A DNA stretch of 64,000 bases, from contig JANOVM010000043.1 of assembly GCA_031417395.1 (NCBI GenBank), forward strand, positions 62,001 to 126,000, written 5' to 3'. Every line of letters starts with the position of its first letter. Position 1 is the stretch's first letter. This document shows positions 8,711 to 17,063 of this stretch, piece by piece. A model generated the notes under the pieces. The model did no database searches. It saw only the letters and a list, made by a program, of their open reading frames with translations, and was not told the origin of the DNA. The DNA is from JADKIH01 sp031417395 (GTDB taxonomy: Bacteria; Bacteroidota; Bacteroidia; AKYH767-A; 2013-40CM-41-45). Made by a program: the position numbers and the translations under genes.

Positions 8711-8802
8711 AGACTCAGACTCAGACTGAGTCTGAGTCTGAGTCTGAGAAACAGTGCGAGTGAACAGAAACCTACTGCTCACCCGCACTGCTCACTCACA
8801 CT
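8711..8802. repeat. Hexamer array plus hairpin (GAGTCT family, copy 1)
   Basis: It starts with a near-perfect palindrome of GACTCA/GAGTCT hexamers (13-bp arms around one base at 8725). It is followed by a second hairpin: arms 8752-8767 and 8775-8790, CAGTGCGAGTGAACAG pairing with two mismatches, loop 7 nt. A related composite is at 23021-23098. It could terminate the transposase transcript. Confidence 0.75.
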
Positions 8803-8810
8803 GTATTTAG

Positions 8811-8884
8811 TGGGCCCTGATGGGATCGAACCATCGACCCACAGATTATGAGTCTGTTGCTCTAACCATCTGAGCTAAGGGCCC
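8811..8884 (-). tRNA. tRNA with CAT anticodon (Met elongator, or Ile2)
   Basis: 74 nt with a 7-bp acceptor stem (GGGCCCT/AGGGCCC), D arm TAGCTCAGATGGTTAGAGCA, anticodon stem ACAGA/TCTGT around loop CTCATAA, and T arm with GGTTCGATCC. The discriminator is A and CCA is not encoded. The anticodon CAT fits elongator methionine or a lysidine-modified tRNA-Ile2. It is not an initiator, because the first acceptor base pair is a normal G-C and the initiator-type GGG/CCC anticodon stem pairs are absent. The choice between Met and Ile2 is left open, with Met favoured. Confidence 0.93.
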
Positions 8885-8896
8885 TAAAAAGAGGCA

Positions 8897-8928
8897 CAAA
8901 TGTATCTTTTCAAAAATTGAATTACAAG
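8897..8928 (-). promoter_or_regulatory. Promoter of the tRNA gene
   Basis: Minus strand: CTTG (8925-8928), 20 nt, TACATTTG (8897-8904). The -7 element matches TAnnTTTG and the -33 element matches at TTG. The start of the mature tRNA is 12 nt further on. Confidence 0.7.
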
Positions 8929-8934
8929 TTCTTT

Positions 8935-9543
8935 TTAAATGCTGAGTAAAAAATATTCGCATAGAAATCCAAGAACCAATCCTGCATAAATCTGCGCAGG
9001 CTTGTGGGACCCTACGGTCAGTCGGGCTGAACCAAGCAATCCTGCAATCAAAAGAAAAATTATTATTGATATTCGTAAATCAACCATTAAAAAAGTCGAT
9101 AAACCAAAAAATGTTCCAATTAGACCTCCAATGCCTATCATGTGAATACTTATTTTCCATTTAATATTGATGATGATAGCAAGGGCTATAGACAAAGCAG
9201 CACCTAGTGTTAACAGGAAGAACACTCTCGGAAATCGCAGCTTGTAAATCATAAAGCAAGCAATAAGCATTAATACCAGATTTGCAATAAAGGGAATCAT
9301 TCTTTCTTCCCGTTTTTGCATTTCGAGTGACCTTACCCAGCCTCTTCTTACCAGAATATAAGAAATGATAACAGGCAAAATAAAAGTGTTTAATATGATT
9401 ATGATAAAAAGTGCTGTCTTTACCTGAGCCTGAATGGTATTGGAAAAATAGGTGCTTTGACTAAAAATAAGAATAAAAGCATATGTTGGCATTAAAACAG
9501 GATGCAATACAACTGATAAAAACTGTGCAAATTTTCTGTTCAT
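8935..9543 (-). CDS. PAP2-superfamily-like integral membrane protein
   Basis: 202 residues with about six hydrophobic segments. The C-terminal part ISIHMIGIGGLIG and ARLTVGSHKPAQIYAGLVLG resembles the end of the PAP2 lipid-phosphatase motif (SR...H...G...G), but the N-terminal KX6RP-type signature is not clear, so it may lack activity. Phosphatases of this family act on lipid or sugar-lipid phosphates at the membrane. It overlaps rpoN by 4 nt (ATGA), so it is translated from the same mRNA. The rpoN linkage is probably only positional. Confidence 0.7.
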   Translation of the reverse strand: MNRKFAQFLSVVLHPVLMPTYAFILIFSQSTYFSNTIQAQVKTALFIIIILNTFILPVIISYILVRRGWVRSLEMQKREERMIPFIANLVLMLIACFMIYKLRFPRVFFLLTLGAALSIALAIIINIKWKISIHMIGIGGLIGTFFGLSTFLMVDLRISIIIFLLIAGLLGSARLTVGSHKPAQIYAGLVLGFLCEYFLLSI

Positions 9544-11009
9544 AGCTCCTTTCTTAAACGGGCCACAGGTATATCGAGCATCTCACGGTATTTAGCTACT
9601 GTACGCCTGGCAATATTATAACCTTTTTCGTTAAGAATCTTGGTTAATGCATCATCGGTTAATGGCTTTCTTTTATTTTCTGTGCCAATGCAATCAGAAA
9701 GTATTTGCTTTACTTCCTTACTGGAAACTTCTTCACCACTTTCAGTCGACATGCCTTCTGAGAAAAAACTCTTTAACAGAAACGTTCCAAAGGGAGTCTG
9801 AACATATTTACTGTTGGCAACACGCGAAACAGTGGATATGTCCATGCCTATTTTTTCGGCAATGTCGCGAAGCACCATTTTTTTTAGTTTCCGTATATCT
9901 CCTTCCAAAAAATACTCATACTGATAATCCATAATGGTCAGCATGGTTTGAAATAGGGTATGCTGTCTTTGCTTGATCGCATCGATAAACCATTTGGCAG
10001 AGTCAATTTTTTGTTTTACAAATTGAATTGCTTCTTTGCTTGATTTCGTTTTGTTTTTGTCTTTGCTGTAATGCTGAAGCATATCCTTATAATCACGACT
10101 GATACGAAGCTCCGGTGCATTTCTTGCATTAAGCGTAAGTTCAAGCTTTCCGTTGTTGTTTGCAATAAGGAAGTCAGGTATAATATGTTCAATGGAACGT
10201 TGTCCCTGATTCATGGTATTGCCCGGACGAGGATTCAACTTAAGTATTTCTTCAATACCTTTTTTCAGATTGTCGTCGGTGATGTTTAACTCTTTTCCGA
10301 TTTTCTCATAGTGCTTTTTAGAAAACTCTTCGAAATAGGAAGTAAGAATTTTTTTAGCCAGAACTAACGATTCGCGTTTATTATTTTTCCGTATAACCTG
10401 CAACAGTAGACATTCCTGCAGCGACCTGGCACCTATTCCGGGCGGATCGAGGCTTTGAATAGCTTTCAATATTTTTTCAAGTTCTTCAATCGTTGTCTTT
10501 ATGTTTTGTGAAAAAGCAAGATCATCGACAATTGCAGGAAGGTCTCTGCGTAAATAACCGTCATCGTCAATACTGCCAACCAACTGTTCGGCAATGTGGT
10601 ATTCCCTGTTGTCTAATTCGATTAGGTAAAGCTGCGCTAAAACCTGGTCCTGGAAATTTCCCACAGCGCCGAGTGGTATGTCCCTTTTCTCTTCATCGCC
10701 GGAAGAATTATTGGAGGCTGTTTTATAGTCAGGGGTTTCGTCGTCTTCAAGATATTCATCCAGACTGATATCTTCTTCGGGTTCTCCAAGTTCTTCATCG
10801 TCTTCGGCTGAAATTTCATCTTCATCGGATGTATCGTATTCTTCTTCTTCTTCACCGCCTTCTTCCAATGCAGGATTTTCCTGAAGTTCTTCTTTGATTC
10901 TTTGTTCAAGATTTGCAACAGGAATCTGCAAAAGTTTCATCAGCTGAATTTGCTGAGGCGAAAGCTTCTGCAATAATTTTTGTTGTAAACCCTGGCGTAA
11001 CGAACTCAT
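9540..11009 (-). CDS. rpoN: RNA polymerase sigma-54 factor
   Basis: 489 residues, normal length. The Gln/Leu-rich activator-interacting region I (LRQGLQQKLLQKLSPQQIQLMKLLQ) opens the protein. A very acidic region II follows (~55-105, runs of E/D), then the core-binding domain (SLDPPGIGARSLQECLL), the HTH, and the RpoN box ARRTVAKYREML twenty residues from the end. It directs transcription from -24/-12 promoters with AAA+ activators; no such activator is in this window. The start is the ATG before SSLRQGLQQK, which matches the family. It is the upstream partner of the PAP2-like gene. Confidence 0.97.
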   Translation of the reverse strand: MSSLRQGLQQKLLQKLSPQQIQLMKLLQIPVANLEQRIKEELQENPALEEGGEEEEEYDTSDEDEISAEDDEELGEPEEDISLDEYLEDDETPDYKTASNNSSGDEEKRDIPLGAVGNFQDQVLAQLYLIELDNREYHIAEQLVGSIDDDGYLRRDLPAIVDDLAFSQNIKTTIEELEKILKAIQSLDPPGIGARSLQECLLLQVIRKNNKRESLVLAKKILTSYFEEFSKKHYEKIGKELNITDDNLKKGIEEILKLNPRPGNTMNQGQRSIEHIIPDFLIANNNGKLELTLNARNAPELRISRDYKDMLQHYSKDKNKTKSSKEAIQFVKQKIDSAKWFIDAIKQRQHTLFQTMLTIMDYQYEYFLEGDIRKLKKMVLRDIAEKIGMDISTVSRVANSKYVQTPFGTFLLKSFFSEGMSTESGEEVSSKEVKQILSDCIGTENKRKPLTDDALTKILNEKGYNIARRTVAKYREMLDIPVARLRKEL

Positions 11010-11124
11010 ATTATATACTAGTAAATGGCATAATGCAATTTACGCTAAACGTTTTGAAATTGTTATTAAACCTGAAAATGGTTATTTTTTGTAAAAATAA
11101 AAAAGAAAAAGAGAAAAGCCTTGA

Positions 11125-12222
11125 TTAATGCCTCCAGATCCAGCTATCGAGATTCCTTTTATGAAGCGTGTCAATCATAGCTAGTGCCCCTTCTTTATTG
11201 GTAGCATTTTCGAAGGTTACATAGTGACGATTGTCGGTTTCAATGATTTGAGCATTCACAAACCCTTGTTGCTTAAGGTTATTGAGCATCTTATCAGCAT
11301 TTTCTTTTATTTTAAAAACACCGGCAATTACGTAAAGATTTCTGTATAACGATTTTGTAACAGTTTGGTGTGTAGTGTCTTCCTTAATAATCGGTTCAAC
11401 TATACCGCTGCTTTTGCCAGTATTGTCCTTAATTTCTTTTTCTTCAGTTTCAGGGATTTTAGCAATTGGAGTAGAATCAATTGGAATAATGTGAGTCTCA
11501 ATTGTATCGACAGTATTGTTAGTGCTTAGATTCTTCTCAGCATTGGGAATTTCTAAAGAGTCTTTGGCGTTAATTTTTGTTTCCTGAGTGTCAAATGGAT
11601 TGAGAGAAGTTGATTCGTAATTTTTAGGACCTGCTATGTAAAGGTTAATAGCAAACCAACACATCGCTGCACCAACAAAAACAGCACCTATATAAGCTCT
11701 GTTGCGAATAATTGCCTGTCTGAGCTGACTTTTATCCGGAGGAACAGAAGGTCGTATAGCCTTTTCAGAAAGGGGAATATTTTTTTCTGTTTGCTCACCT
11801 CTTTGAATTGGCAGAAAGTTAACAGGCTCCATGCCGAATGAATCCTTCAAATGATTGTAATTGCGAAAGGGTTCAAACTGAAGATTTCTTTCTTTGTCGT
11901 AATAGAGTGTTCCGATTTCAGTCAGAATGAATTTTTTTCCTTTTTCAAGAGTGTCAAAACAGAATGTAGTATAGTTTTCAATAAGCTGAAGTGCTTCAGT
12001 ATAATTTATTTTTTTTACTTCAACTAAACGGTTTGCCAAAAGGCCGTCGTTGTGTTTTAAAAAAATATTGAAAGCGATATGCCTGAATGGAGGATAGATA
12101 ATATGCTTTGGCATCATTATCCGCGCCGACTGGTTAGAAGCTAAAAATCCACCCAGCGCAGGAACAATTACACAATCATGATCAAAAAGTAATTCACTTA
12201 TATGGCGATCAATATCTTCCAC
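11125..12222 (-). CDS. HU-like (CCDC81-type) N-terminal and SPOR C-terminal domain protein
   Basis: 365 residues. The first ~125 residues match the tandem HU-like domains found in Bacteroidota (ISELLFDHDCVIVPALGGF; GTLYYDKERNLQFEPF). One membrane segment follows at ~178-198 (AYIGAVFVGAAMCWFAINLYI), then a disordered T/E/I/P-rich linker, then a SPOR domain (~293-365, LYVIAGVFKIKENADKMLNNL). SPOR domains bind denuded peptidoglycan glycan strands, so it is a candidate link between cytoplasm and division-site murein (inference). The start is GTG, supported by AAATAAGG just upstream; the next Met is far inside the conserved domain. Confidence 0.85.
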   Translation of the reverse strand: MEDIDRHISELLFDHDCVIVPALGGFLASNQSARIMMPKHIIYPPFRHIAFNIFLKHNDGLLANRLVEVKKINYTEALQLIENYTTFCFDTLEKGKKFILTEIGTLYYDKERNLQFEPFRNYNHLKDSFGMEPVNFLPIQRGEQTEKNIPLSEKAIRPSVPPDKSQLRQAIIRNRAYIGAVFVGAAMCWFAINLYIAGPKNYESTSLNPFDTQETKINAKDSLEIPNAEKNLSTNNTVDTIETHIIPIDSTPIAKIPETEEKEIKDNTGKSSGIVEPIIKEDTTHQTVTKSLYRNLYVIAGVFKIKENADKMLNNLKQQGFVNAQIIETDNRHYVTFENATNKEGALAMIDTLHKRNLDSWIWRH

Positions 12223-12363
12223 CTTATTTATTTAATGGGATAAAATTAAGAATAAAGGGCGGGAAGAAAAACTTTTTTTACTGCTAAAATCTCCTTATTA
12301 TGAGGGTATAGTTCCGATTCAGACAACAAGTATCAAATTTGATGCCTGCGTATAAATGTAACA

Positions 12364-12813
12364 TTATCCTCTGAGTTTATCCAGCAAATCATTCAGCCGG
12401 ACGATTTCTTCTTTTGTTAAAGCAGAAAAATTTTTATCAAAATTTTCATTTTCTTTATCGATGGCCGCAAGAAGCATTAATCCTTTTTCAGTAATGCTTA
12501 CTTCGCATTCACGTCTATCAATGTTTGAAACAACTCTTTCTACTAAGCCTTTCAGTCTTAGTTTTTCAACAATTCTGGAAGCGTCGCTCATTTTATCAAG
12601 CATGCGTTCACGTATAATTTTCACGCTTGCATGCTTGGGATGTTGTCCGCGCAAAATCCGTAGGACGTTGAATTGTTGTGAAGTTAAATCCTGTGGTTTT
12701 AAAAGTTTGGATTGAAAAGTGTTCAGCCAGTTGTAAGTGTAAATAAGGTTAACCCCCAGTTTATGAGTTTCATTACGAAATTTATTCTGAAAAATTTCTT
12801 GTTCCAGTTTCAT
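12364..12813 (-). CDS. MarR-family transcriptional regulator
   Basis: About 149 residues with the MarR winged-helix: PQDLTSQQFNVLRILRGQ, a recognition helix near SDASRIVEKLRLKGLVERV, and the wing with the hallmark DRRECEVSITEKG. I chose the Met before KLEQEIFQNK, because the upstream in-frame Met would overlap the pirin gene and add a non-conserved leader. It lies 4 nt after the pirin stop in the same operon. A perfect 12-bp palindrome over the yceI promoter (14225-14236) is a candidate operator for it. Ligand unknown. Confidence 0.9.
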   Translation of the reverse strand: MKLEQEIFQNKFRNETHKLGVNLIYTYNWLNTFQSKLLKPQDLTSQQFNVLRILRGQHPKHASVKIIRERMLDKMSDASRIVEKLRLKGLVERVVSNIDRRECEVSITEKGLMLLAAIDKENENFDKNFSALTKEEIVRLNDLLDKLRG

Positions 12814-12817
12814 GAAA

Positions 12818-13528
12818 TCAGGCCATTGGGACTTCAATAATAAGAATTTCTGAATCATCATTTGCTTTTACTGTGAACTCTTTTATTTCTGAAATACCAA
12901 TAGCGTCTCTTTTATTTAATATTTCCCCATTGATTTCAATGGAACCATCAATTAGCATTATATAGGCACCATTTCCGGCTTTCATAAACGGATATGTAAC
13001 ACTTTTACTTTTTTCAATTGAAGACAGTGAAATGGCTGAATCCTGATGAATATATAATTCACCGTTTTTATTAAACCCTGAAGCAACAGTTTGTATTTTG
13101 TTAGTACGCAACGACGGATCAAATGTCTTTTGATCGTAACGGGGTTTTATTCCATTTTCTTTTGGAAAGATCCAAAGTTGAAAAAGCGATACTTCTTCTG
13201 ATGAAGATGGATTGAATTCTGAATGCATTACTCCCGTTCCTGCACTCATTACTTGTACATCGCCCGGTTTGATGACAGAACCATTTCCCATATTATCTTT
13301 ATGTTCCAAAGCTCCCTTCAAAATTATAGTAACTATTTCCATATCGTTATGCGTATGCATACCAAATCCCTCACCGGAAGCAACGATGTCATCGTTGAGT
13401 ACACGCAACATGCCGAAATGAATTTTAGAAGGATCGTACCAATTTGCAAAACTGAAACTGTGATGAGCATCAAGCCAGCCGTGATTGGCATGACCGCGTT
13501 CATTGGAACGATGAATAATGGTTTTCAT
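12818..13528 (-). CDS. Pirin-family bicupin protein (YhhW-like)
   Basis: 236 residues. The N-terminal cupin shows the metal-binding set GMHTHNDMEIVT and MHSEFN (His, His, His, Glu). The start MKTIIHRSNERGHANHGWLDAHHSFSF is typical of YhhW-type pirins, which have quercetin 2,3-dioxygenase activity in vitro; the physiological role is usually tied to redox or electrophile stress. It is separated from yceI by a terminator-like hairpin and followed within 4 nt by the MarR gene. This arrangement (YceI, pirin, MarR) suggests one stress-response unit. Confidence 0.93.
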   Translation of the reverse strand: MKTIIHRSNERGHANHGWLDAHHSFSFANWYDPSKIHFGMLRVLNDDIVASGEGFGMHTHNDMEIVTIILKGALEHKDNMGNGSVIKPGDVQVMSAGTGVMHSEFNPSSSEEVSLFQLWIFPKENGIKPRYDQKTFDPSLRTNKIQTVASGFNKNGELYIHQDSAISLSSIEKSKSVTYPFMKAGNGAYIMLIDGSIEINGEILNKRDAIGISEIKEFTVKANDDSEILIIEVPMA

Positions 13529-13549
13529 GCAAGTTGATTTTTAAAAATA

Positions 13550-13581
13550 CCGGGTAAAGTGAAAAATTTCCCTTTACCCGG
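13550..13581 (-). terminator. Intrinsic terminator after yceI
   Basis: Perfect 10-bp stem CCGGGTAAAG/CTTTACCCGG with a 12-nt loop, followed on the minus strand by TATTTTTAAAA. It separates yceI from pirin-marR. If it is leaky it would give graded expression of the downstream pair. Confidence 0.8.
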
Positions 13582-13592
13582 TGTAAAATTTA

Positions 13593-14171
13593 TTATTGTT
13601 TAATTAATACTGCATCAATGGTAAATTCAACAATATCAGAAACAACTGCTTCGCCTGTAGCGGCTGCATCTTTGTATTTCAGATTATAGTCTTTACGGTT
13701 GATTTGTCCTGTTGCTTTAAAACCTGCTTTCGTATTTCCCCATGGATCTTTAACAGTTCCACCATATACTAATGGTACTTCTACGTTTTTAGTTACATCA
13801 CGGATGGTAAGTTCTCCACTAAGAACATATTTGTTCTTATTTATCATCTTAATTGATTTACTCTTAAATGAAATCGTTGGAAATTTTTCAGCATTGAAGA
13901 AGTCGTCACTCATTAAATGTTTGTCGCGCATATCATTATCTGTAGTAATGCTGTTTACCTGAATAGTCGCTGTAGCAGTCAAATCAGTCCAATCTGCTTT
14001 TGAAGAAGTAAATGTTCCTTCAAAAGTTTTAAACTGTCCTTCTACATCTGAAATAACCAGGTATTTCGTGTTGAAAGTAATTTTTGAGTGTGCCGGATCC
14101 AGTTTCCAGTTTTGAGCAAATGATGTTAAACTCAGAGCAGCAATTGCCAAAGTCATTGTGATTTTTTTCAT
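13593..14171 (-). CDS. YceI-family periplasmic lipocalin-like protein
   Basis: 192 residues. A signal peptide is visible (MKKITMTLAIAALSLTSFAQ). The YceI fold follows: WKLDPAHSKITFNTKYLVISDVEG at the start, FFNAEKFPTISFKSKSI, LTIRDVTKNVEVPL and AGFKATGQINRKDY. The family binds long isoprenoid or amphiphilic ligands in the periplasm and is often induced by base or membrane stress. I used the Met at the signal peptide; a longer in-frame start would read through the promoter. The promoter and a palindrome are described separately. Confidence 0.95.
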   Translation of the reverse strand: MKKITMTLAIAALSLTSFAQNWKLDPAHSKITFNTKYLVISDVEGQFKTFEGTFTSSKADWTDLTATATIQVNSITTDNDMRDKHLMSDDFFNAEKFPTISFKSKSIKMINKNKYVLSGELTIRDVTKNVEVPLVYGGTVKDPWGNTKAGFKATGQINRKDYNLKYKDAAATGEAVVSDIVEFTIDAVLIKQ

Positions 14172-14202
14172 TTTAATTTTAGATTTTTTAAGGTTATGGC
14201 TG

Positions 14203-14234
14203 CAAATATATGTTAAAACATTAAATGTTGCAAC
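14203..14234 (-). promoter_or_regulatory. yceI promoter
   Basis: Minus strand: GTTG (14231-14234), 20 nt, TATATTTG (14203-14210), about 30 nt before the yceI start. The -7 element is a full consensus match; -33 matches at TTG. Confidence 0.75.
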
Positions 14235-14236
14235 AT
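14225..14236. promoter_or_regulatory. Candidate MarR operator over the yceI -33 element
   Basis: Perfect 12-bp palindrome ATGTTGCAACAT. It covers the -33 element of the yceI promoter, the position expected for repression. Assignment to the linked MarR regulator is inference. Confidence 0.5.
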
Positions 14237-14282
14237 CTATTATTAAAAACACATTAAAAAAATACAAAACCTCCTTTTTTAA

Positions 14283-15281
14283 TCAAAAAGATTGAATTCC
14301 AATTGCTTTACGGGCTTCCTTTAGGGTAAAGGATGCACTTTCACGGGCTTTTTCGGCTCCACGTTTTGCAACTTTCTTTAAAAGTGCTTCATCATTTTTA
14401 ATAGCGTCAATTTTTTCACGGAAGGGTTTTGTAAACAACACCATATCCTCAGCAAGTTGTTTTTTCATATCGCCATAACGAATCTTCATGGTATTATATA
14501 AGTTATCGAAATGGTTAATAGTTTCTTCTGTAGAAACGACACGCATCAGATCAAAAAGGTTTTTAATGATTTCAGGTTTCTCCTGATTTTCCATAGTGGG
14601 ACCACTGTCACTAACGGCCTTCATAATTTTTTTTCGGATAGCATCAGGAGTATCAATAAGAAAGATTGCATTGCCTTCTCCTTCACTCTTTCCCATTTTA
14701 CCGGATCCGTCAAGTCCGGGGATTTTTACAAGATTGGTTCCAAAATTAAAAGCATATGGCTCAGGAAAGAGTTCACAATTATATAAACGGTTAAACCGAT
14801 TGCCGAATTGACGGGCCATTTCAAGATTTTGCTCCTGGTCTTTACCAACAGGAACCTTCGTTGCACGATGAATTAAAATGTCGGCAGCCATTAATGTTGG
14901 ATACGTTAGCAAACCGGCATTGATATTATCGGGTTGTTTTCTAATTTTCTCTTTAAAGGTTGTGCACCGCTCCAATTCTCCTACATATGCATTCATATTG
15001 AGAAGCAGGTACAGTTCAGCAGTTTCAGGCAGGTCGCTTTGAATATATAAGGTTGACTTTTCAGGATCCAGTCCGCAGGCAAGGTATTCAATCAGTACCT
15101 GTTTCACATTGTTGTGAAAATTAACAGGTGTTGGATGTGTTGTAAGCGAATGATAATTAGCAATGAAAAAAAAGCATTCAAATTCATCCTGCATTTTAAT
15201 AAAGTTCTTAAGCGCACCGAAATAATTTCCAATATGCAGGTTGCCTGTGCTCCGTATGCCGCTGACTACAATTTCTTTCAT
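14283..15281 (-). CDS. trpS: Tryptophanyl-tRNA synthetase
   Basis: 332 residues, class I synthetase of normal length. The HIGH motif appears as GNLHIGNYFGALK near residue 16, the KMSKS motif as GKMGKSEG near 200, and the family signature PVGKDQEQNLEMARQ lies between them. It charges tRNA-Trp. The start Met is the family start. Only four bases (CACC) separate it from TATTTTCG, a near match to a -7 element, so the mRNA may have almost no leader. Confidence 0.97.
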   Translation of the reverse strand: MKEIVVSGIRSTGNLHIGNYFGALKNFIKMQDEFECFFFIANYHSLTTHPTPVNFHNNVKQVLIEYLACGLDPEKSTLYIQSDLPETAELYLLLNMNAYVGELERCTTFKEKIRKQPDNINAGLLTYPTLMAADILIHRATKVPVGKDQEQNLEMARQFGNRFNRLYNCELFPEPYAFNFGTNLVKIPGLDGSGKMGKSEGEGNAIFLIDTPDAIRKKIMKAVSDSGPTMENQEKPEIIKNLFDLMRVVSTEETINHFDNLYNTMKIRYGDMKKQLAEDMVLFTKPFREKIDAIKNDEALLKKVAKRGAEKARESASFTLKEARKAIGIQSF

Positions 15282-15443
15282 GGTGCGAAAATAGGAAATT
15301 TGGCTTAGTCTTTAGTAATGTTGGTAATCCCGGTTCACGATGTTCCCAATTCATTAATTTTTACGATTAATACTTAATTGTAGTTCTTTACAACCTTGCC
15401 ATTGTCTGTGGCTTTTGTAATTTAGCCCTCTTACAACAGACCG

Positions 15444-16985
15444 ATGGAAAGCAAGATAAAATTACTTGAAAAAAAGATAGAAGAAGCCAAACTCGGCGGA
15501 GGCATCAAGAGAATTGAGGCACAGCATAAAAAGAATAAACTAACGGCCCGTGAGCGCCTTGTTTTTCTTCTTGACGAAAACAGCTTTGAAGAGATTGGTA
15601 TGCTTGTTACCCACCGCGCCACTGACTTCGGCATGGATAAAGAAATATATTTAGGCGATGGAGTTGTAACCGGTTATGGGAAAATAAATGGTCGTCTGGT
15701 TTACGTTTTTGCCCAGGACTTTACTGTTTTTGGCGGATCACTTTCCGAAACGCATGCAAAAAAAATCTGCCGCATTATGGATCTTGCCATGCAAAATGGC
15801 GCACCGGTCATAGGCCTGAATGATTCAGGAGGGGCCCGAATTCAAGAAGGCGTTGTTTCTTTAGGAGGTTATGCCGATATTTTTTACAGAAACGTTCTGA
15901 CTTCAGGAGTCATTCCGCAGATTTCCGCCATCATGGGACCCTGTGCGGGAGGAGCTGTATACTCTCCTGCCATCACTGATTTTATTTTTATGGTGGAGAA
16001 TTCTTCATACATGTTTGTAACAGGACCCAATGTGGTTAAAACAGTTACACATGAAAATGTTACTTCAGAAGAATTGGGCGGAGCGATTACGCATGCTACT
16101 AAATCAGGTGTTACGCACTTTACCAGTGCGAATGAAATTGACTGTATACGGAAAATAAAAAAGCTGATGACCTATGTGCCTCAGAATTGCGAGGAAGAAT
16201 CGCCTGCTTATCCGTATTCGGGATCTGATGAAAAAAGAAAGGCGCTCAATAAAATAATTCCTGAAAATCAAAACCAGCCTTACGATATCCGTGAAGTTAT
16301 CCGCGAAGTTATTGATGCTGATACTTTCTTCGAAGTTCACGAAGCATTTGCCGAAAACATTGTTGTTGGCTTTGGTTTGCTTGCAGGAAAAAGCATTGGC
16401 ATTGTTGCCAACCAGCCAATACATTTAGCCGGCGTGCTCGACATTAATGGTTCAACCAAGGCTGCACGTTTTGTAAGATTTTGCGATTGCTTTAATATCC
16501 CTCTGTTAGTTTTTGAAGACGTACCGGGTTTTTTGCCGGGTACGGATCAGGAATGGAATGGCATTATTACGAATGGCGCTAAATTATTATTCGCATTTTG
16601 CGAAGCTACTGTTCCGCGTATTACCGTAATTACCCGAAAGGCTTATGGCGGCGCTTACGATGTAATGAATTCAAAACACATAGGAGCCGATATGAACTAC
16701 GCCTGGCCTTCAGCAGAAATTGCTGTTATGGGAGCCAAAGGAGCAGCTGAAATTATTTTCAAAAAAGAAATTTCCGAGTCATCAAATCCCGAAGCAAAGC
16801 TCAAGGAAAAAGAAAACGAATACAATACACTATTCGCAAATCCATACAAAGCAGCCGAACACGGTTATATCGATGAAGTTATTTTACCGGAAGATACAAG
16901 AATTAAATTGATCTCAGCCTTTTCTATGCTTACCAATAAAGCGGCAAAACTTCCTCGTAAGAAACATGGTAACATCCCATTGTAA
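15444..16985 (+). CDS. Propionyl/acyl-CoA carboxylase carboxyltransferase (beta) subunit
   Basis: 513 residues, the family size. Both crotonase-like halves of the carboxyltransferase are present. The oxyanion-hole glycines are in NDSGGARIQEG and GPCAGGAVYSPA, and the second half has RKAYGGAYDVMNSKH. The best fit is PccB/MmdA-type, taking a carboxyl group from carboxybiotin to propionyl-CoA or the reverse. Biotin carrier and biotin carboxylase genes are not in the window, so carboxylase versus decarboxylase cannot be settled. Together with mce at 5432-5833 it points to a methylmalonyl-CoA route. Confidence 0.93.
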   Translation: MESKIKLLEKKIEEAKLGGGIKRIEAQHKKNKLTARERLVFLLDENSFEEIGMLVTHRATDFGMDKEIYLGDGVVTGYGKINGRLVYVFAQDFTVFGGSLSETHAKKICRIMDLAMQNGAPVIGLNDSGGARIQEGVVSLGGYADIFYRNVLTSGVIPQISAIMGPCAGGAVYSPAITDFIFMVENSSYMFVTGPNVVKTVTHENVTSEELGGAITHATKSGVTHFTSANEIDCIRKIKKLMTYVPQNCEEESPAYPYSGSDEKRKALNKIIPENQNQPYDIREVIREVIDADTFFEVHEAFAENIVVGFGLLAGKSIGIVANQPIHLAGVLDINGSTKAARFVRFCDCFNIPLLVFEDVPGFLPGTDQEWNGIITNGAKLLFAFCEATVPRITVITRKAYGGAYDVMNSKHIGADMNYAWPSAEIAVMGAKGAAEIIFKKEISESSNPEAKLKEKENEYNTLFANPYKAAEHGYIDEVILPEDTRIKLISAFSMLTNKAAKLPRKKHGNIPL

Positions 16986-17063
16986 AATGATGAATTATTT
17001 ATTCTTATTGCTTACCGTATTAATACTGTAAATTATGGTCGCTTCATTAAATTCACTCATACA

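Noticed and set aside
9647..10918. Several open frames opposite or shifted within rpoN
   Set aside because: They follow rpoN codon structure on the other strand or in another frame and lack family features, starts or promoters.
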